64,000 nucleotides of DNA from Cymodocea nodosa (lineage: Eukaryota; Streptophyta; Magnoliopsida; Alismatales; Cymodoceaceae): positions 14,590,001 to 14,654,000 of the forward strand of contig CM072335.1 in the NCBI GenBank assembly GCA_036874045.1. The letters run 5' to 3'. The notes beneath the pieces were generated by a model. That model was not told the DNA's origin and made no database searches. It was given only the letters and a program-made list of their open reading frames with translations. Each line of letters starts with the position of its first letter. The stretch's first letter is position 1. A program made the translations under genes and the position numbers. Below, piece by piece: positions 11,747 through 24,170 of the stretch.

Positions 11747-12325
11747 GAAGGAGCTTACAGCGTTTGTCTTCTCTAAAGGTGAATAAGTTGTGGCCGTCAG
11801 ACTCATTCGAACGGACGTGACTGATTTTTTAAGGGTCCATCTTTACCGTAGAGACTTATCATTTTTTATCTTAAATATTTAAAATGATATATTAAATTTA
11901 AATTTATTATGTCTAAAATTAAACATGTGATGTTAAAAAAAAATAATATAAAAATGGAAAATAAAGAAGTAATACATAACTACATAATTTACAAAGGTAT
12001 ATAAAATGACGTCAGAAATAAATTTATCTTTAACAGTTAAATAACGATGTTAATTGATTTTGAATTGAAATTATAAATAATTATCTCTTTCATGATTACA
12101 AGTGTACTTATTCTCTTATTTAAATTTTACCATAGATAGTTAAAATTAATATATTTTGATTTCTAAGGAAAAGAAATTTACGGTGTCGTTTCAAAGATCA
12201 TAGACTCTTATTTGAGGGTTTCTCTTACGGAGTCGTCTGTCGTGGTTGAGCACAACTATTAAACATCCTACCAACTATAATTACTCCAATTGACAGTATA
12301 CATGCTATATATGTCACATAAAGTT
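11747..12325. other. RTF2 upstream and intergenic DNA
   Basis: This AT-rich stretch should include the RTF2 promoter on the minus strand. No clear TATA box or other element could be fixed, and no coding signal is seen. Confidence 0.5.
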
Positions 12326-12404
12326 TAGATATGTAAGTAGGTCAGATTGGGTTGGTTCAAAAAAATTAAAACTTTTTTTGGACTGACCCAACTCAACTTA
12401 TAGG

Positions 12405-12545
12405 CTCCAGCCCATACGGGTCGGGCTTCAACTGGTCGGAAAAAATAAAAATCTTAAGCCCATACGGGCTCGGATCGACCTGACTCAACCCATACGGGCT
12501 GCTAGGCCCGTGGGTCGCCCATGGGTCAGCCTGTGGGCAGCCCAC
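12405..12545. repeat. Subterminal GC-rich repeats of the hAT relic
   Basis: Three copies of CCCATACGGG plus related CCCATGGG and GGGCAGCCC words cluster in about 140 bp, in sharp contrast to the AT-rich surroundings. Such subterminal repeats are common in hAT elements, where they may bind transposase. Confidence 0.6.
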
Positions 12546-13429
12546 TAATCCCTAACATTCGACTGAATGTTAGATTTTTTTTATTTAAATTCTTTTTATT
12601 AACGTTAGGATTTAGGAACGGTCGAATGCTTAACGTTTAATTTTTTTATTTATTGATAAAAATAATAATTATAATAATGATTATTTTAATATTAATAATA
12701 ATTTATTAATGTAATAATAATATAATATAATTTTTTATAATTAATATTATTAATTTTAATAATAATAATAATTTTTATTTTTACTTTTTTAAATATTTTA
12801 TGTATTTTTTAGTAAATATATTAAATTAAATTTACTATTATTAAATCACAACGTTTGAATAAATCAACATAAAAGAAATAAATTATTTCATTTATAAATA
12901 CATCGCCATATTAACATCAAGTCATCATTCATCAATATATTATAAGTCATAAAGTTAAAATAAATTATTTTATTTATGAATTGAAATTAAAATTACATTA
13001 TAATTTATTATGACATAAATATTACATCAAATATTTTTATATTTGATTTATATAATTACATTCAAATATTTAAAATTTCAAATTCATCTACAAAGTCATC
13101 TCGCTATTGTTGTCTATGAATATGAGCAAACTCTTAATTTTTAATATATATTAAAACTTTTAAAATATCATCTTTTAACATTATTTCTCTATTATATAAT
13201 ATATTATCATTAATACTAAATGTCTACAAAATAAGTCAAAGTTGTTAGTAAATTTTTAACCATTAAAAATAAAATTGAAAATGTATCCTTTTATTTTTCC
13301 ACCAATTAATTACATCAAAAATTAAGATTTTCTCTTACTAAATAGTTATGATTAAAATTAGTAATTTTTGCCTATTTGTTAAGCTAAAATCATTATAATT
13401 ATTAACAAATATATTAAAATCATAAACTA

Positions 13430-14350
13430 ATGATGATGATGATGATGATGGTTGTGGTATATAAGATGTTTATTGTATTCCATATTAACATATAAATCAA
13501 ACGTATTTAAATTTTTTTCTATATTTTCAATTGTTATATTAAGTTCTACATTTAAACAATTTTGTATTGTAATTATTAATTTTCTAACAACTTTTATTTT
13601 AATCCTAGAATCCAAACAAGTACTTAATATATATAAAAGAGGTATATTATTTCAATATTTTAAAAAAATTTCTTTCATTTTTTAAATTATAGGTGTAAAA
13701 AATGGATAATTACCATAATTATTAAAAACTCTTATATTATATAAATGGTGTATTGCATAAATAGAAGTAGAATAATATATTCTTGATAAATGTTTTTGCT
13801 ACATTATAAAATGGTTTTAAAAATTTAACAAAATAATTAACTATTGCAAAATCATTTTCATCTAATGGTATTATACTATCATCAATTCTACTATTACAAT
13901 AAATTTTTATAACTTTTTTATAAGGTAAATAATTATTTAACATTAAATATAAAGAATTTCAACTATAAGGAACATCCATTGTAAATATTTATGTGGTAAA
14001 TTAAAAGAATCATATACATGATTAAATTTTTATTGACGTTTATCATTACTTAAAATATAAACTAATGCAATTCTAATATTTTCTATAAAAGGTTTTATTT
14101 CTTCGTCACTTATTTGAAATATAAAATTAATTATATAACATATGCATCTTTAGTGAAATAAAGTAAAATCATTTGGTAGAATTAATCTATTTTTAAGTAC
14201 AGGGATAGTTGTAATATTAGTAGATACATTATCAAATATAATATTATCTACTTTTTCTTTAATTTCATAAAATTCAAAAATTTCCATAAAAGTAGAAAAA
14301 ATATTTTGAGCATTATGTGGATGATTTATTCTTTTAAATCATATTAATAT
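13430..14350 (-). pseudogene. hAT transposase relic
   Basis: Reading the minus strand from 14350 downward gives recognisable hAT blocks. Near 14260-14210 is the D-N-x-S-x-N core in DNVSTNITTI. Around 14150 is RCICYIINFI, the RCxxHxxNL block with its His replaced by Tyr. At 13943-13737 comes DENDFAIVNYFVKFLKPFYN, the conserved FLKPFY segment. Near 13615 is a possible LDPR-K-type block read as DSRIKIK. Stops and frame changes separate the pieces. The N-terminal BED finger and the C-terminal dimerisation block were not found. The family call rests on the order and spacing of these motifs. Confidence 0.7.
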
Positions 14351-14367
14351 TTTTTGTAAAACCTACT

Positions 14368-15805
14368 TGTTGAGTATTTTATTTTGATGATGTATGCTAA
14401 ATGAATGTAATCATATTTACTTAATTACTATTATTTGTGAAAGTAAATTAAGAACATCAATTAATACAGAAAAAGTTTACTGATATAAATATTTGTCTGT
14501 ATTGGATCTGAAATTATACTAAGTTAAATAACTAATCGTTAAGTTATACTAACTTTTCATTTAACTAAACGTTAAGTTAACGTATATTTTTATTGTAAAA
14601 CATGATATATTTTAAAGTTACATTTTCTATATCATGTACAGTGCACGTTAAAATAACTCGTTGAGTTATTACTTTATTTGTAAAAAGGTTACATGAGAAC
14701 TCATTGAGTTATATGCTTAAAGGTTAAAATAGGTCACATGAGAACTCGTTGGGTTAGTGAAAAAAATGTTAAAATGAAGAGATGAACTCATTAAGTTAAT
14801 ATTATGCACATGGTGAAATTAAAGTTTACGAATGTTATATTTTATCATGTGAGTTATACATGTTTAACTTGTTAAGTTAACTTATTACACGTGTTGAGTT
14901 GTTATATTGAATACTAAGGCAACACATTAGGTTAGCGTTATAAATTTAAAGTTATTATTATTTCACATGTACTTCTTATTACACTTGATGAAAAATTTTA
15001 GACGAGAAAATTTATTTTGCAGGAAATTTTTCAGAGATCTAGGATTGATGAGTAAAGAAAATTCGAAATGTAAACATAGGTCAAAACGTGTGTATTTCGA
15101 TGAAGGAAAAAGAAAAGACATGAAGAAGTGGAAAACTAGTAATGGTTAAATGTGGAGGATATGCATGTAATGAAGATACAGTATAAAAGGCATATAATTC
15201 TCATTGATCAGTCATTCTTGCATACAAAATGAAAAATCTTTTCAAGGATCAAACTATCCTTGCACATCCAACGAAAAATCTTTTCAGGGATCAAAAACAC
15301 TATTTGAGACAATCTCTTAGATAGAAGAAAATTTAGTGAAGCAGAAAAGGTCAGATTTATGTCGCTGAAGATTTAAAGTATTAGATAGAAGATAATTCAA
15401 TGAAGCAGAAAAAGGTAAGATTTATGTCACTAAAGATTTAAAGTATCAGAAGAAAGCAAATTCGGTGAAGCATAAAAAGACAAGATATTCATCACTGAAG
15501 AATTGCTGAAGAAGAAAAAGAAGAAGAAGAAAGATCTCAAACAAGGAGAAATGTTTTAAAATTTTGCAAATTAGTTTTCTCTGTTTGTAGTTATGAAATT
15601 GTTTAGATGATATATGGTATCGTTATATAATTGCATCTACAATTTCTGAGGAGAATTGAATTGTATATTGTAATTGAAACCTTGAATAAAAATGATTTTA
15701 TGAAAACAATGTCTCGACTTGTTTTTGAGTTTTAAGTTTCAGTTATATTCGAAAATGTTGAAAAACACAATTCATCCCCCTCTTGTGTAGCCATACGATC
15801 CTACA
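14368..15805 (+). repeat. Copia-1 5' LTR
   Basis: This LTR begins TGTTGAGTATTTTATTTTG and ends GATCCTACA. It contains several diverged GTTAAGTTA/AACTCGTTG-type words and lacks the 32-bp tandem block present in the 3' LTR. Confidence 0.85.
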
Positions 15806-15807
15806 AG

Positions 15808-15819
15808 TAGTATTAGAGC
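15808..15819 (+). other. Copia-1 primer-binding site, decayed
   Basis: TAGTATTAGAGC lies two bases after the 5' LTR and corresponds to TGGTATCAGAGC, the tRNA initiator-Met complement used by copia elements. It has two substitutions. The region 15820-16005 is the untranslated leader. Confidence 0.8.
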
Positions 15820-16005
15820 TTTGAAAATAATCTTTGATATATAATCTATACCAACTTATTTAAATATCATTGCTTATTTTGCCTTCTTTGTTTTTAAACA
15901 GAAATGAATATCTGAGCATATGTTTAACTTTCTTGATTTAAGGCTCAAGTTGTTTTAAAGTTTTAAACTGTTTAAAATCAAATAGGTTGAAAAATCTAAG
16001 GTAAG

Positions 16006-17114
16006 ATGGCTACTGGAAATGGTAATTTTTCTTTATATGAAAGTCAAAATCTTAATCGTCCTCTTTTATTTGACGGAATACATTTTGAATATTGGAAATA
16101 TAGGATGACATCTTTTCTTCAAAGTATAGATCATAAGTTGTGGTTCATGATTTCTAAACCATATACTTCGTTATCTACCCCTTATAATACTTGGACAATT
16201 ACTGAAAAAGAAAATGAAACTCTAAATGCTAAGAGCTTAAATATTTTATTTTGTGCATTGAGTTATGAACAGTTCAGTGAAGTGTCAGCATATAAATTTG
16301 CTTATGAGGTGTGGCATGCATTAGAAGTTTCACATGAAAGTACTTCTCAAGTTAAAGAGACTAAAATAAACATGTTGATTCATAAGTATGAACTCTTTAA
16401 GATGCATGAAGACGAAAATATTTCTGAGATGTTTTCTAGATTCCTTGATATCATAAACTCTTTAAAGTGCTTAGGAAAGAATTTTGAACAGAAGGATTTG
16501 ATGAGGAAAATTCTTAGATCCCTAAGTTCTAAATGGTCTTAGAAAGTAATATCAATTGAGGAATCACGAGATTTAAATGTTTATACCATGAATGAACTTA
16601 TAGGAAACTTAACAACTTATGAAGTTCAATTAAATGAATCACTGAGTCACAACAAACTAAAAATGAAGAAAGAAATAGCTTTCGAAATTAATTCAGATTC
16701 TGATATATCTATTGATTCTGACGAGGATTTGATTTTGCTGACTAAGAAATTCAAGAGAGCATAGAAAGCTAGGAAACAGCAAAGGAACAAAAATGATAAA
16801 CCCTCAACGTCAAAATCACTGAATGACAAGAATTCTTCATTCAAAAAGTATGTATGTTACAACTGTAAGAAACCTGGACATGTTTCTCCAAATTATCCTA
16901 TAAGGAAAAATGAAAAGCAAAGTAGGACAAATCAGAAGAAGACAGCTCAGAAAACTCAGAAAAAGTTTTACAAGAAAAAGGCATTGAAGGTCACTTAGGA
17001 TGACACGTTTGAAGAGTCTAAATCTGAGGAATCATCATCAAAATCTTCACATTCAAAAGGAGAACAAGAGTTAGAAGACGTTGCTCATGTGTGCTTCATG
17101 GCAGATGAGTTTGA
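16006..17114 (+). pseudogene. Copia-1 gag (capsid and zinc knuckle), 5' part
   Basis: The frame opens with MATGNGNFSLYESQNLNRPL and holds a 178-codon UBN2/gag-type capsid domain (LFDGIHFEYWKYRM; YEVWHALEVSHE; SQVKETKINMLIHKYELFKM). A stop follows at about 16540 (Trp-type codon to TAG), then the frame continues to the knuckle near 16855: C-Y-N-C-x4-H-x4-Y, in which the last Cys has become Tyr. Another stop sits near 16762. The product would form the virus-like particle. The gene is split after residues CFMADEFE by the solo LTR at 17120; the 5-bp direct repeat GGTAA brackets the insertion and the frame resumes at 19385. Confidence 0.88.
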
Positions 17115-17119
17115 GGTAA

Positions 17120-19379
17120 TGTTTGGGTTTTCCCAGCACTACACTAGAAAAACTTGGATTTGTTACTTCTGTTTTTACTTAGTTAATTCATCTTTATGCC
17201 TATTCTCTCTTTTAGAAGTAAACAAACAACCTTTAATACAATTTAGATATTAATTTCAATCTGTACTTTAACTGCAAGTGCATAGTGTCTATTGTATTAG
17301 TGTGCAAGTACAGGTCGATCTCACAGGGAATTGTTGAAGAACTTGAGAACTGTTCGTTTGTTAAAAATCAAATTTATATATTTAATAAGCTCTCCGTTCA
17401 ATTACAGTTAACTCAACGGACTAAGTTCGTTGAGTTATGGATAACTCAACGGACTAACCTCGTAGACTTAAGTTAACTTCACAAGCCTGTCTTTTCTTTT
17501 TAATATTGCTATTTACAGAGGACTTCGACTAACCATTAGGCGATTCCACAGATTGTAAATAACATCAATTAAGCTATTTAATGTTAGTTAACATTGGATT
17601 TATCATTAAGCAATAATAACATTCAGATAATTCAAACAGTAACCATTAAAATCTTTAAGTCTTTTGAACCAATTTCAGTAAACTATAAAACTAAAATAAA
17701 CATAAAACAATCACAACACTGACAAAGATAACATTAATCACGATACAACACACAATACAACACTCAAATATAACATACAAACATAGATAAATTGTTTTTG
17801 GTATTTTTGTTTTAATATGAACATGGAAATGGGCGAAAGGTGAAATGTAAAGTAATCTCACTTGACAGTAAATACTTCCGACACTACTTGCAACGCTATT
17901 ACACCACTGAAAATTAAACCACTTACAATTCTGTCTCTTCTCCCTATAGAATTGCGAGTATAGAATTGCAAGATAATCTTCTCTTCAGCATACAGGCATC
18001 AACCCGAAGCCAAGGCTAAAAGCTTTATGATCTCCTGAAATATGAGTCAGCGCTTGGTGAAAATGGCTTCCCTTCCCGCGACGCGATCACTCCTCACAGT
18101 GGTTGTCAAGCACTGTGTTTGGCTCGGAATCAACCCGACATCAGGCAAGTATCCTCACAGACCTCCGATAGTTGGTGATTGTGGTGGTGATGATGATGGT
18201 TGGTGTGGTACTTCAGAGAATTGCAACGCTCATCCTCCTCTACACACACTATCCGCCCATCGATCACACCTTCTTTTTTCTTCTTCTCTTTTATATTTCT
18301 TCAGTAGTAACTGCTTCTGCTTAAATGGTCGGTTGGATTTCCTTCACTCATATCAATGGCAATGCTTTCTTCTCCCTACGCAATTGAATTCCTGCGTGAT
18401 ACATGCAAACGTGGTTTTTCTCTTCCAACTGTCTGTTCCTACAACCGCTACAGTGGCATATTAGAAAATATAAAGAAATAAGCTGCTAACATAACGCGTT
18501 ACCTTAGTGTAATATTCATGTAACTCAACGTGTACAGTTATGCTAACTTAACGAGTTAAACATGTGCATCTCACGTGATATACTAAAGCATTTAAATTCA
18601 ACACATGCATAAATTTAACTATCCGATGCTCAGGTGCATTTTGGATACTTATAAACTTAACTATCTGATGCTTAGATGCATTTCGGGTAGTTACAAATAA
18701 CTCACCAATATATAACTTAAGTAAATCTACCAGATCTCGACACATGTCAGCAACAGTTTAATCATAAAATAACATTTCGGAGAGTTACAGGTCTAACTAT
18801 CTGATACTCAGATGCATTTCGGATAGTTACAACTAACTCACCGAAAATCCACTTAAGTCACTTTCCCAGAACATGACACATGCCCTCAGCTATTTTATAA
18901 ATAAAAAGAGATTTCGGAGAGTTATACATATAACTGTCCGATGCCCAACTGCAATTTTGGATAATTATAGATAACTCACCGAAAGTTCACTTAAGTCATG
19001 CATTATGGGTTCGACATGTGTACTTCAGGAAATAATAAAATATTCTCTCAAAACATAATTGTTCGGCAATTTAAACATAACTATTTGATACATGTTTGGT
19101 TTATTAAACATAACTGTCCGAATATGTTCGGTATGTTAAACAAAACTGTCTGAAATATCAGAAAATTCAGATACTTAAGAATTTCACAGCCTGCAACTTA
19201 CCGACAGTTCATAAATGTACTAAATTAACATTAATTCCCCTAAATTAAGCAGATTCTTCAATTAAAGCATATAACAGTGCAATTATAACATAATGGCTTA
19301 ATTCTTATATGATAAGCTAAATATTATGCAATTAACCATCATTTAACCGTTAATAATATGCACTTTTTCATTCTAAATA
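17120..19379 (-). mobile_element. Gypsy solo LTR no. 1 inside copia-1 gag
   Basis: On the minus strand this 2260-bp unit begins TATTTAGAATG (TG changed to TA) and ends CCCAAACA. It matches the 3' LTR of the gypsy element that starts at 62858 (TGTTTAGAATG). Perfect 5-bp target duplications GGTAA lie at 17115-17119 and 19380-19384, and removing the unit restores the gag reading frame exactly. The absence of internal sequence marks it as a solo LTR left by LTR-LTR recombination. It carries dense TTCGGATAGTTA/TAACTCACCGAA motif pairs (18550-19150) and TAACTCAACGG/CGTTGAGTTA pairs (17409-17452). Confidence 0.93.
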
Positions 19380-19384
19380 GGTAA

Positions 19385-20505
19385 TATCTAATCCTGAAAG
19401 TTATTCAGATTTTAACTTTGATGAATTATTATGTGCTTATCATGCATTATTACAAAAACTTAAAGTATGTAAACTAGAAAATAAGAATATTAGAAACTCT
19501 TTGGCCATTGTGGAAGATGAAGATTGTTTCCTGTCTACTACTTTAGAAAAATTTAAATGTGATAATGAAAATCATGCTAGAGATTTGCATAAATTTAGAT
19601 TTAATGAATGTGTCTTGCATGAACAAATACAGAATACAAATGCTGAAAAAGTAAAGATAGAATCTGAAAATGAAATGTTTAGAAACAATATAAATGAACT
19701 TGAATTAGAAATAGATAAATTAAAATTGAGAGAGCTAGATTTAAATTCTACCATTGAGAAATGAAATTTGAGTCAAACTAAGTTAGACAAACTAACTAGT
19801 ACTCCGGCGGTGTCATATAAATTTGGTTTAGGATTTGATTATCCTGAATATCCTGAATCTCAAACCAATAAAGGATTTATTAGTTGCAATTCAAGTAAAT
19901 CTAAGACTAAAATTCCTTTTATCATGAAACAAGGTAATAAATATGTAGAAGTAGGTACTTCAAGGGATGAATCATGTAGTAATAATATAAATCAATGTGA
20001 TTTATCAAATTGTACTTCTAACATGACTATTAATGTTTCTAAAAATCTTGTTTCTTGTTCTGGAAATTCAGTTTCTAATGTCCTTAAAATGTCAAACAAT
20101 TGTAGCAAACTGAAAATTCAGAAACCTAAGCATGTATTTCAAAACATTGGTGTTAGACCAATTACTCATTCTGTATGTGATAAATCTGAAAATTCTTGTG
20201 TAGAAAAATATTTTGTATGTATAGAAAATGTTAATACTAGTACAAAATCTTGGTATGAACTTAGTGAATTGTATGAGCATGATCAAGATAAATTAACATC
20301 TGATAAAAATCGATTTGGTCTTGGTTATACTACATCTGAAAACAAAAAAAATGATTATAAGAGCAATAATGCTATAAGTAAGTATGGTACTAATGATAAG
20401 TCTATAGTGCTTACAACTAATAAGAATGTAAATGATAATGTTAAATTATTTTTAAACAAAAAGAAGAAATATGTGTTTAATGAACTTGGTCCTCAACAAC
20501 ATTGA
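19385..20505 (+). pseudogene. Copia-1 gag, 3' part (coiled-coil spacer)
   Basis: This is the continuation of gag after the solo LTR. It opens with residues equivalent to VISNPESYSDFNFDELLCAY, then a heptad-rich helix (KVKIESENEMFRNNINELEL) that probably forms a coiled coil, a stop at about 19762, and a long Asn/Ser/Lys-rich linker ending ...FNELGPQQH-stop. The reverse-strand copy in copia-2 (37509-37919) keeps the same order, confirming that the two belong to one family. Confidence 0.8.
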
Positions 20506-20529
20506 GTACCAAGAAAAAGTTTTTCTTAA

Positions 20530-22676
20530 TTTGTTTTGCAGGAGGAAACAACATCAAAATGAATCTTGGACAGTGGAGCATCAAGTCACATGACCGAACA
20601 GAAAAGTCTACTACAAAATTTTACAAATACCATGAAAGGAAGTGTAACATTTGGAAACAAAAGCAAAGATAAAATCATAGGTATGGGCAATGTTCAAATA
20701 ACTCCGACTTGTGTTATTTTGAATGTACTATATGTAGAAAACTTAGGATTTAATTTGCTGAGTGTCATAAAACTAATTGAAAATGGATATTATGTAGCGT
20801 TTGAAGATAATATATGCAAAATTATTGATAAAAATATAGATGAAATTAAGTTTATTGCTAAAAGAAAAGGTTCTGTATGTATTTTATCTTTACCTTCTAG
20901 TGCAGTTGATTTAAATTCATGTTTGCTAGTTGAAACTAGTGATGCATATCTGTGGCATAGAAGGATTGGGCATATAAATATGAAACTGTTACATAAACTA
21001 TCTAGAAAACATTTAGTAAGAGGTTTACCAAAGATTAAATACTCAAAGGATTTTATGTGTGATGCATGCGAGTTAGGTAAACTTCACAAAAACTCTTTTA
21101 AATCCAAAACTGATATTTCAAGCAAGAGAGTCTTAGAACTTATACATATGGATCTATTTGGACCAACAAGAATCATGAGTCTTGGTGGTAAACAGTATGT
21201 ATTTGTTTTAGTAGATGACTTCTCTAGATACACTTGAGTATATTTTCTAGCATCTAAGACAGAAGTTTTTGAAAAGTTTAAAATGTTTTGCAATTTTGAT
21301 CAAATTGAACAAAGTGTCTCTATTCAAAATATCAGTTTTTCTAATGGAGTGATCATGGAGCTGAATTTGATAATGATCAAATGGATAATTATTGTAATGA
21401 GCATGGCATTGATCACAGATTTTCTTTTCCAAGAGCATCGTCTCAAAATGATGTTGTTGAGAGAAAAAATAGATCACTTCAAGAAATAGCTAGAACTATG
21501 TTGAATGAACATAAGTTACCTTGAAATATTTGGGCTGAAGTAGTAAATACAGCTTGTTATGTTATTAACAAAAGTCACTTAAGACCTCGTGTTAATAAAA
21601 CTCCTTTTGAAATTATGTTTAATAGGGTTCCAAAAATTTCCTATATGAAACCATTTGGTTGCAAGTGTTTTATTCTTAATACTAAGGATAAAAGTGATAA
21701 ATTTCAAGCCAAAGTGGATGAAGGAATTTTTGTAGGTTACTCTACTAGAAGTAAAGCTTATAGAGTATATAACAAGACTTCTAGAACTATTGAAGAAACC
21801 CTCCATGTAAGCTTCAATGAAAATTCTTTTAGAGAATCTCAATCTAAAGCTGATAATGATGATATGATCAATTTCCTTAAAGAGTTAGAGATCAATAGAG
21901 AGATTGAAGATTTATCTGAAAAAATCAAAAATATGAACTTAAATGATCAAACTAATGATGAAAGTGATGGACCTTCAGATGTTGATGAGAATATTGAGGA
22001 AAATCAGAGAAATTGGCGTTATTCTTCATCACATCCCATTACTCAAGTCATTGGTAATATTAATGAGGGAGTTAAAACTAAAGCTTCAGTAAATTTAAAT
22101 AGTATGTGTATGTTTGTTTCTATGGTGAAACCAAGGAATATATAAGAAGCATTATCTAATGAAAATTGGATAGTGGTAATGCAAGAAGAACTAAATCAAT
22201 TCATCAGAAATGATGTTTGGGAATTAGTCTCTCCACTGGAAAGTCAGTCCATAATAGGTACAAAGTGGGTCTTTAGAAACAAAACTAACGAAACTAGTCA
22301 AGTTATAAGGAACAAAGCTAGATTAGTTGCACAAAGGTATACACAGGAAGAATGACTAGATTATGATGAAACATTTGCTCCTGTGGCTAGGTTAGAAAGT
22401 ATTAGAATACTATTGGCCTATGCTTGTTATATAGATTTTAAATTATTTCAAATGGATGTAAAGAGTGCATTTCTAAATGGTTTAATTAATGAAGAAGTCT
22501 ATGTAAAACAACCACCTATATTTGAAGATATTAAAAATCCTGACTTTGTGTATAAATTGAAGAAAGCCTTATATGGGTTGAAATAAGCACTTAGATCATG
22601 GTATGAATGATTATCTACTTTTTTAATAGAAAAATGCTATATCATGGGAAAAGTGGATCATACTCTATTTAATAAA
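20530..22676 (+). pseudogene. Copia-1 pol: protease, integrase, truncated reverse transcriptase
   Basis: Protease is marked by LDSGASSHMTEQ (near 20565), with the catalytic D-S-G intact. The integrase zinc-binding part reads LWHRRIGHINMK...CDACELGKLHK (about 20950-21090) and the core starts HMDLFGPTRIMSLGGKQY...LVDDFSR (21145-21230). A stop at 21236 and further frame changes break the integrase core, which continues to about 21850 (KPFGCKCF; VGYSTRSKAYRVYN). RT starts near 22190 (WELVSPLE...GTKWVFRNK), with a stop in the linker (22354), then FAPVARLESIRILLAYA and QMDVKSAFLNG. It stops being recognisable after KVDHTLF at about 22670, so the YVDD motif, the rest of RT and RNase H are absent. 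Confidence 0.88.
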
Positions 22677-24165
22677 ATTTTCCAATATGATTTCTAGAAT
22701 AAATTTCAACAACATACGAATCAAAACACAATACAATTTAATATGATTAAGACAAGTAGAATAAGAATTGTATCTTAAATAAACAACTTTAAAAGTCTAT
22801 TCTAGATTTATATTTCAGCAATTTTAGATAACATAAAATATACTCGATTTAAAAAATATCTGTATTTCACAAAACACTTGTATCTTTTCAGAACAATATA
22901 TGTATATTTGTACTTTAAAAGTTAATTTGATAAGCTTGAATCATACAAGAGCTTTCTAGTATACCCATGTATCGAGCTTTCAGTCAACAATCCCAGATCT
23001 GATCAGGATCTTAGGTTGCTAGATTTAAAAAGTCCTTTTTCAGGTCAACAATCCTTACATACCTATTTGCTCAAGTACAAAAGTCTCGTGATCAAACAAG
23101 TCAATAAACTCTCAAGTTTTTCTCTCTTCTTCTCTCTTTTTTTTTTTTTTTTTTTACGACACAATATATGTACGTATTTCATTAATACAGATGCAACAAA
23201 ACACCAATTTCATATAGTCTTGCTTCTAATATTTACTGAAAATATGAATCCATATCAATAAGCTCATACTTTTTTTCTGTAGTTTAATAAGATCTACACA
23301 TAAATCATTCTACAAGTTTAATCAGTCAAATTAAATGTATCTTTGATCATATGTGTTTCATTTAATCTAGAAATCAACATTTTAGCTCTTTCAAGACTTC
23401 GGATAATTTACTAAGTTTTAGTTAAGCATTCTGATTTCATTTTAAAATCGTGAAATTGTTAAACTCATAAAATTTGGAAAAAACATAAGATACTATATCT
23501 AGATTTGCATAAATAGTAAATTCTATAGCATCTTATATAGTCTTCTAAATATAATATTCAAGTAGTTACAGTTCGTAAAAATTTTACAGTCTCAATTATG
23601 AAATTACAACAAATTCATAAAAATTTTCAATTTTCATAAAACTTTGCAGTACCATTCTAATTCCTTTAATTAACAAACTTACATGGCTGTTACTTTAATT
23701 ACCTCCCCCCATACTTATTTTTTTGCATTGTCCTCAATGTAAAAGATTTGACAATAAATACAGTAATTGTAGCAGGCATGAATATTGTCTTGTAGAGTTA
23801 TTACTTAACTCAACGAACTTAATCCGTTGAGTTATGACCTAACTCCACGAGGGTGTGTAGTTATGTTAATTTTTGTCTCTGCTAAAACTTTTGTTTATGT
23901 TATACAGAATCAACAAATGGAATTGATGAAATTACCGCTAGACGCACTAAGGGAAGTACTAAGTAACTTGTCAGCTAGAGATCTATGCCGACTGTGTTGT
24001 GTATCAAAGGAAATTAAAGACTATGTCAAAGAAAAATATTTTCATGGACTACAAGCTGCAAAAATGACTAAGATTAGAGATGATTTATGAATTATCAAAA
24101 ATGTTACTGTGTCAAATATGAATTATGAAAGACATAAATGAATGGAAGTGAGAAGAAGAATATAT
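22677..24165. other. Gypsy-derived block replacing the 3' half of copia-1 pol
   Basis: The left part (about 22677-23793) is the reverse complement of gypsy 3'-region sequence found at about 61487-62560. The right part (about 23794-24100) runs in direct orientation and matches gypsy 59823-60115, followed by a short match to about 60797-60850. In the gypsy element these segments lie in the order F-box then 3' region, all in one orientation; here the 3' region comes first and is inverted. The RC block includes the internal purine tract, seen here as CCTCCCCCCATAC (near 23703). Confidence 0.8.
23917..24090 (+). pseudogene. F-box domain fragment (truncated copy)
   Basis: A 58-codon open segment begins MELMKLPLDALREVLSNLSA and continues RDLCRLCCVSKEIKDYV. 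This fits the F-box signature: LP-x2-[AL]L-x2-[IV]L-x2-L, then DL-x-R-x3-VSK. F-box proteins bind Skp1 in SCF ubiquitin ligases. It ends at a stop after IRDDL, and the sequence then jumps to a piece matching the far 3' part of the gypsy F-box gene (codon about 285 on), so more than half the gene is deleted. The first codons follow a T-rich stretch and TATACAG, a possible 3' splice site. The domain is cleaner here than in the gypsy copy, where an early stop interrupts it. Confidence 0.8.
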
Positions 24166-24170
24166 TATTC

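Larger units (their letters stand above)
12326..14367 (-). mobile_element. hAT-superfamily DNA transposon relic
   Basis: The left edge starts near TAGATATGTAAGTAGGTC (12326), which resembles hAT terminal repeats in plants, and is followed by a GC-rich subterminal stretch in which CCCATACGGG occurs at 12411, 12459 and 12489. The interior encodes a decayed hAT transposase on the minus strand. The other terminus is missing because copia-1 begins at 14368. No 8-bp target duplication could be identified. A GAT trinucleotide run at about 13430-13451 falls inside the relic. Confidence 0.65.

Noticed and set aside
13427-13615. Frame ending in a poly-His run
   Set aside because: The His run is only the GAT/ATC microsatellite read on the minus strand; the useful part is already described as hAT transposase relic.
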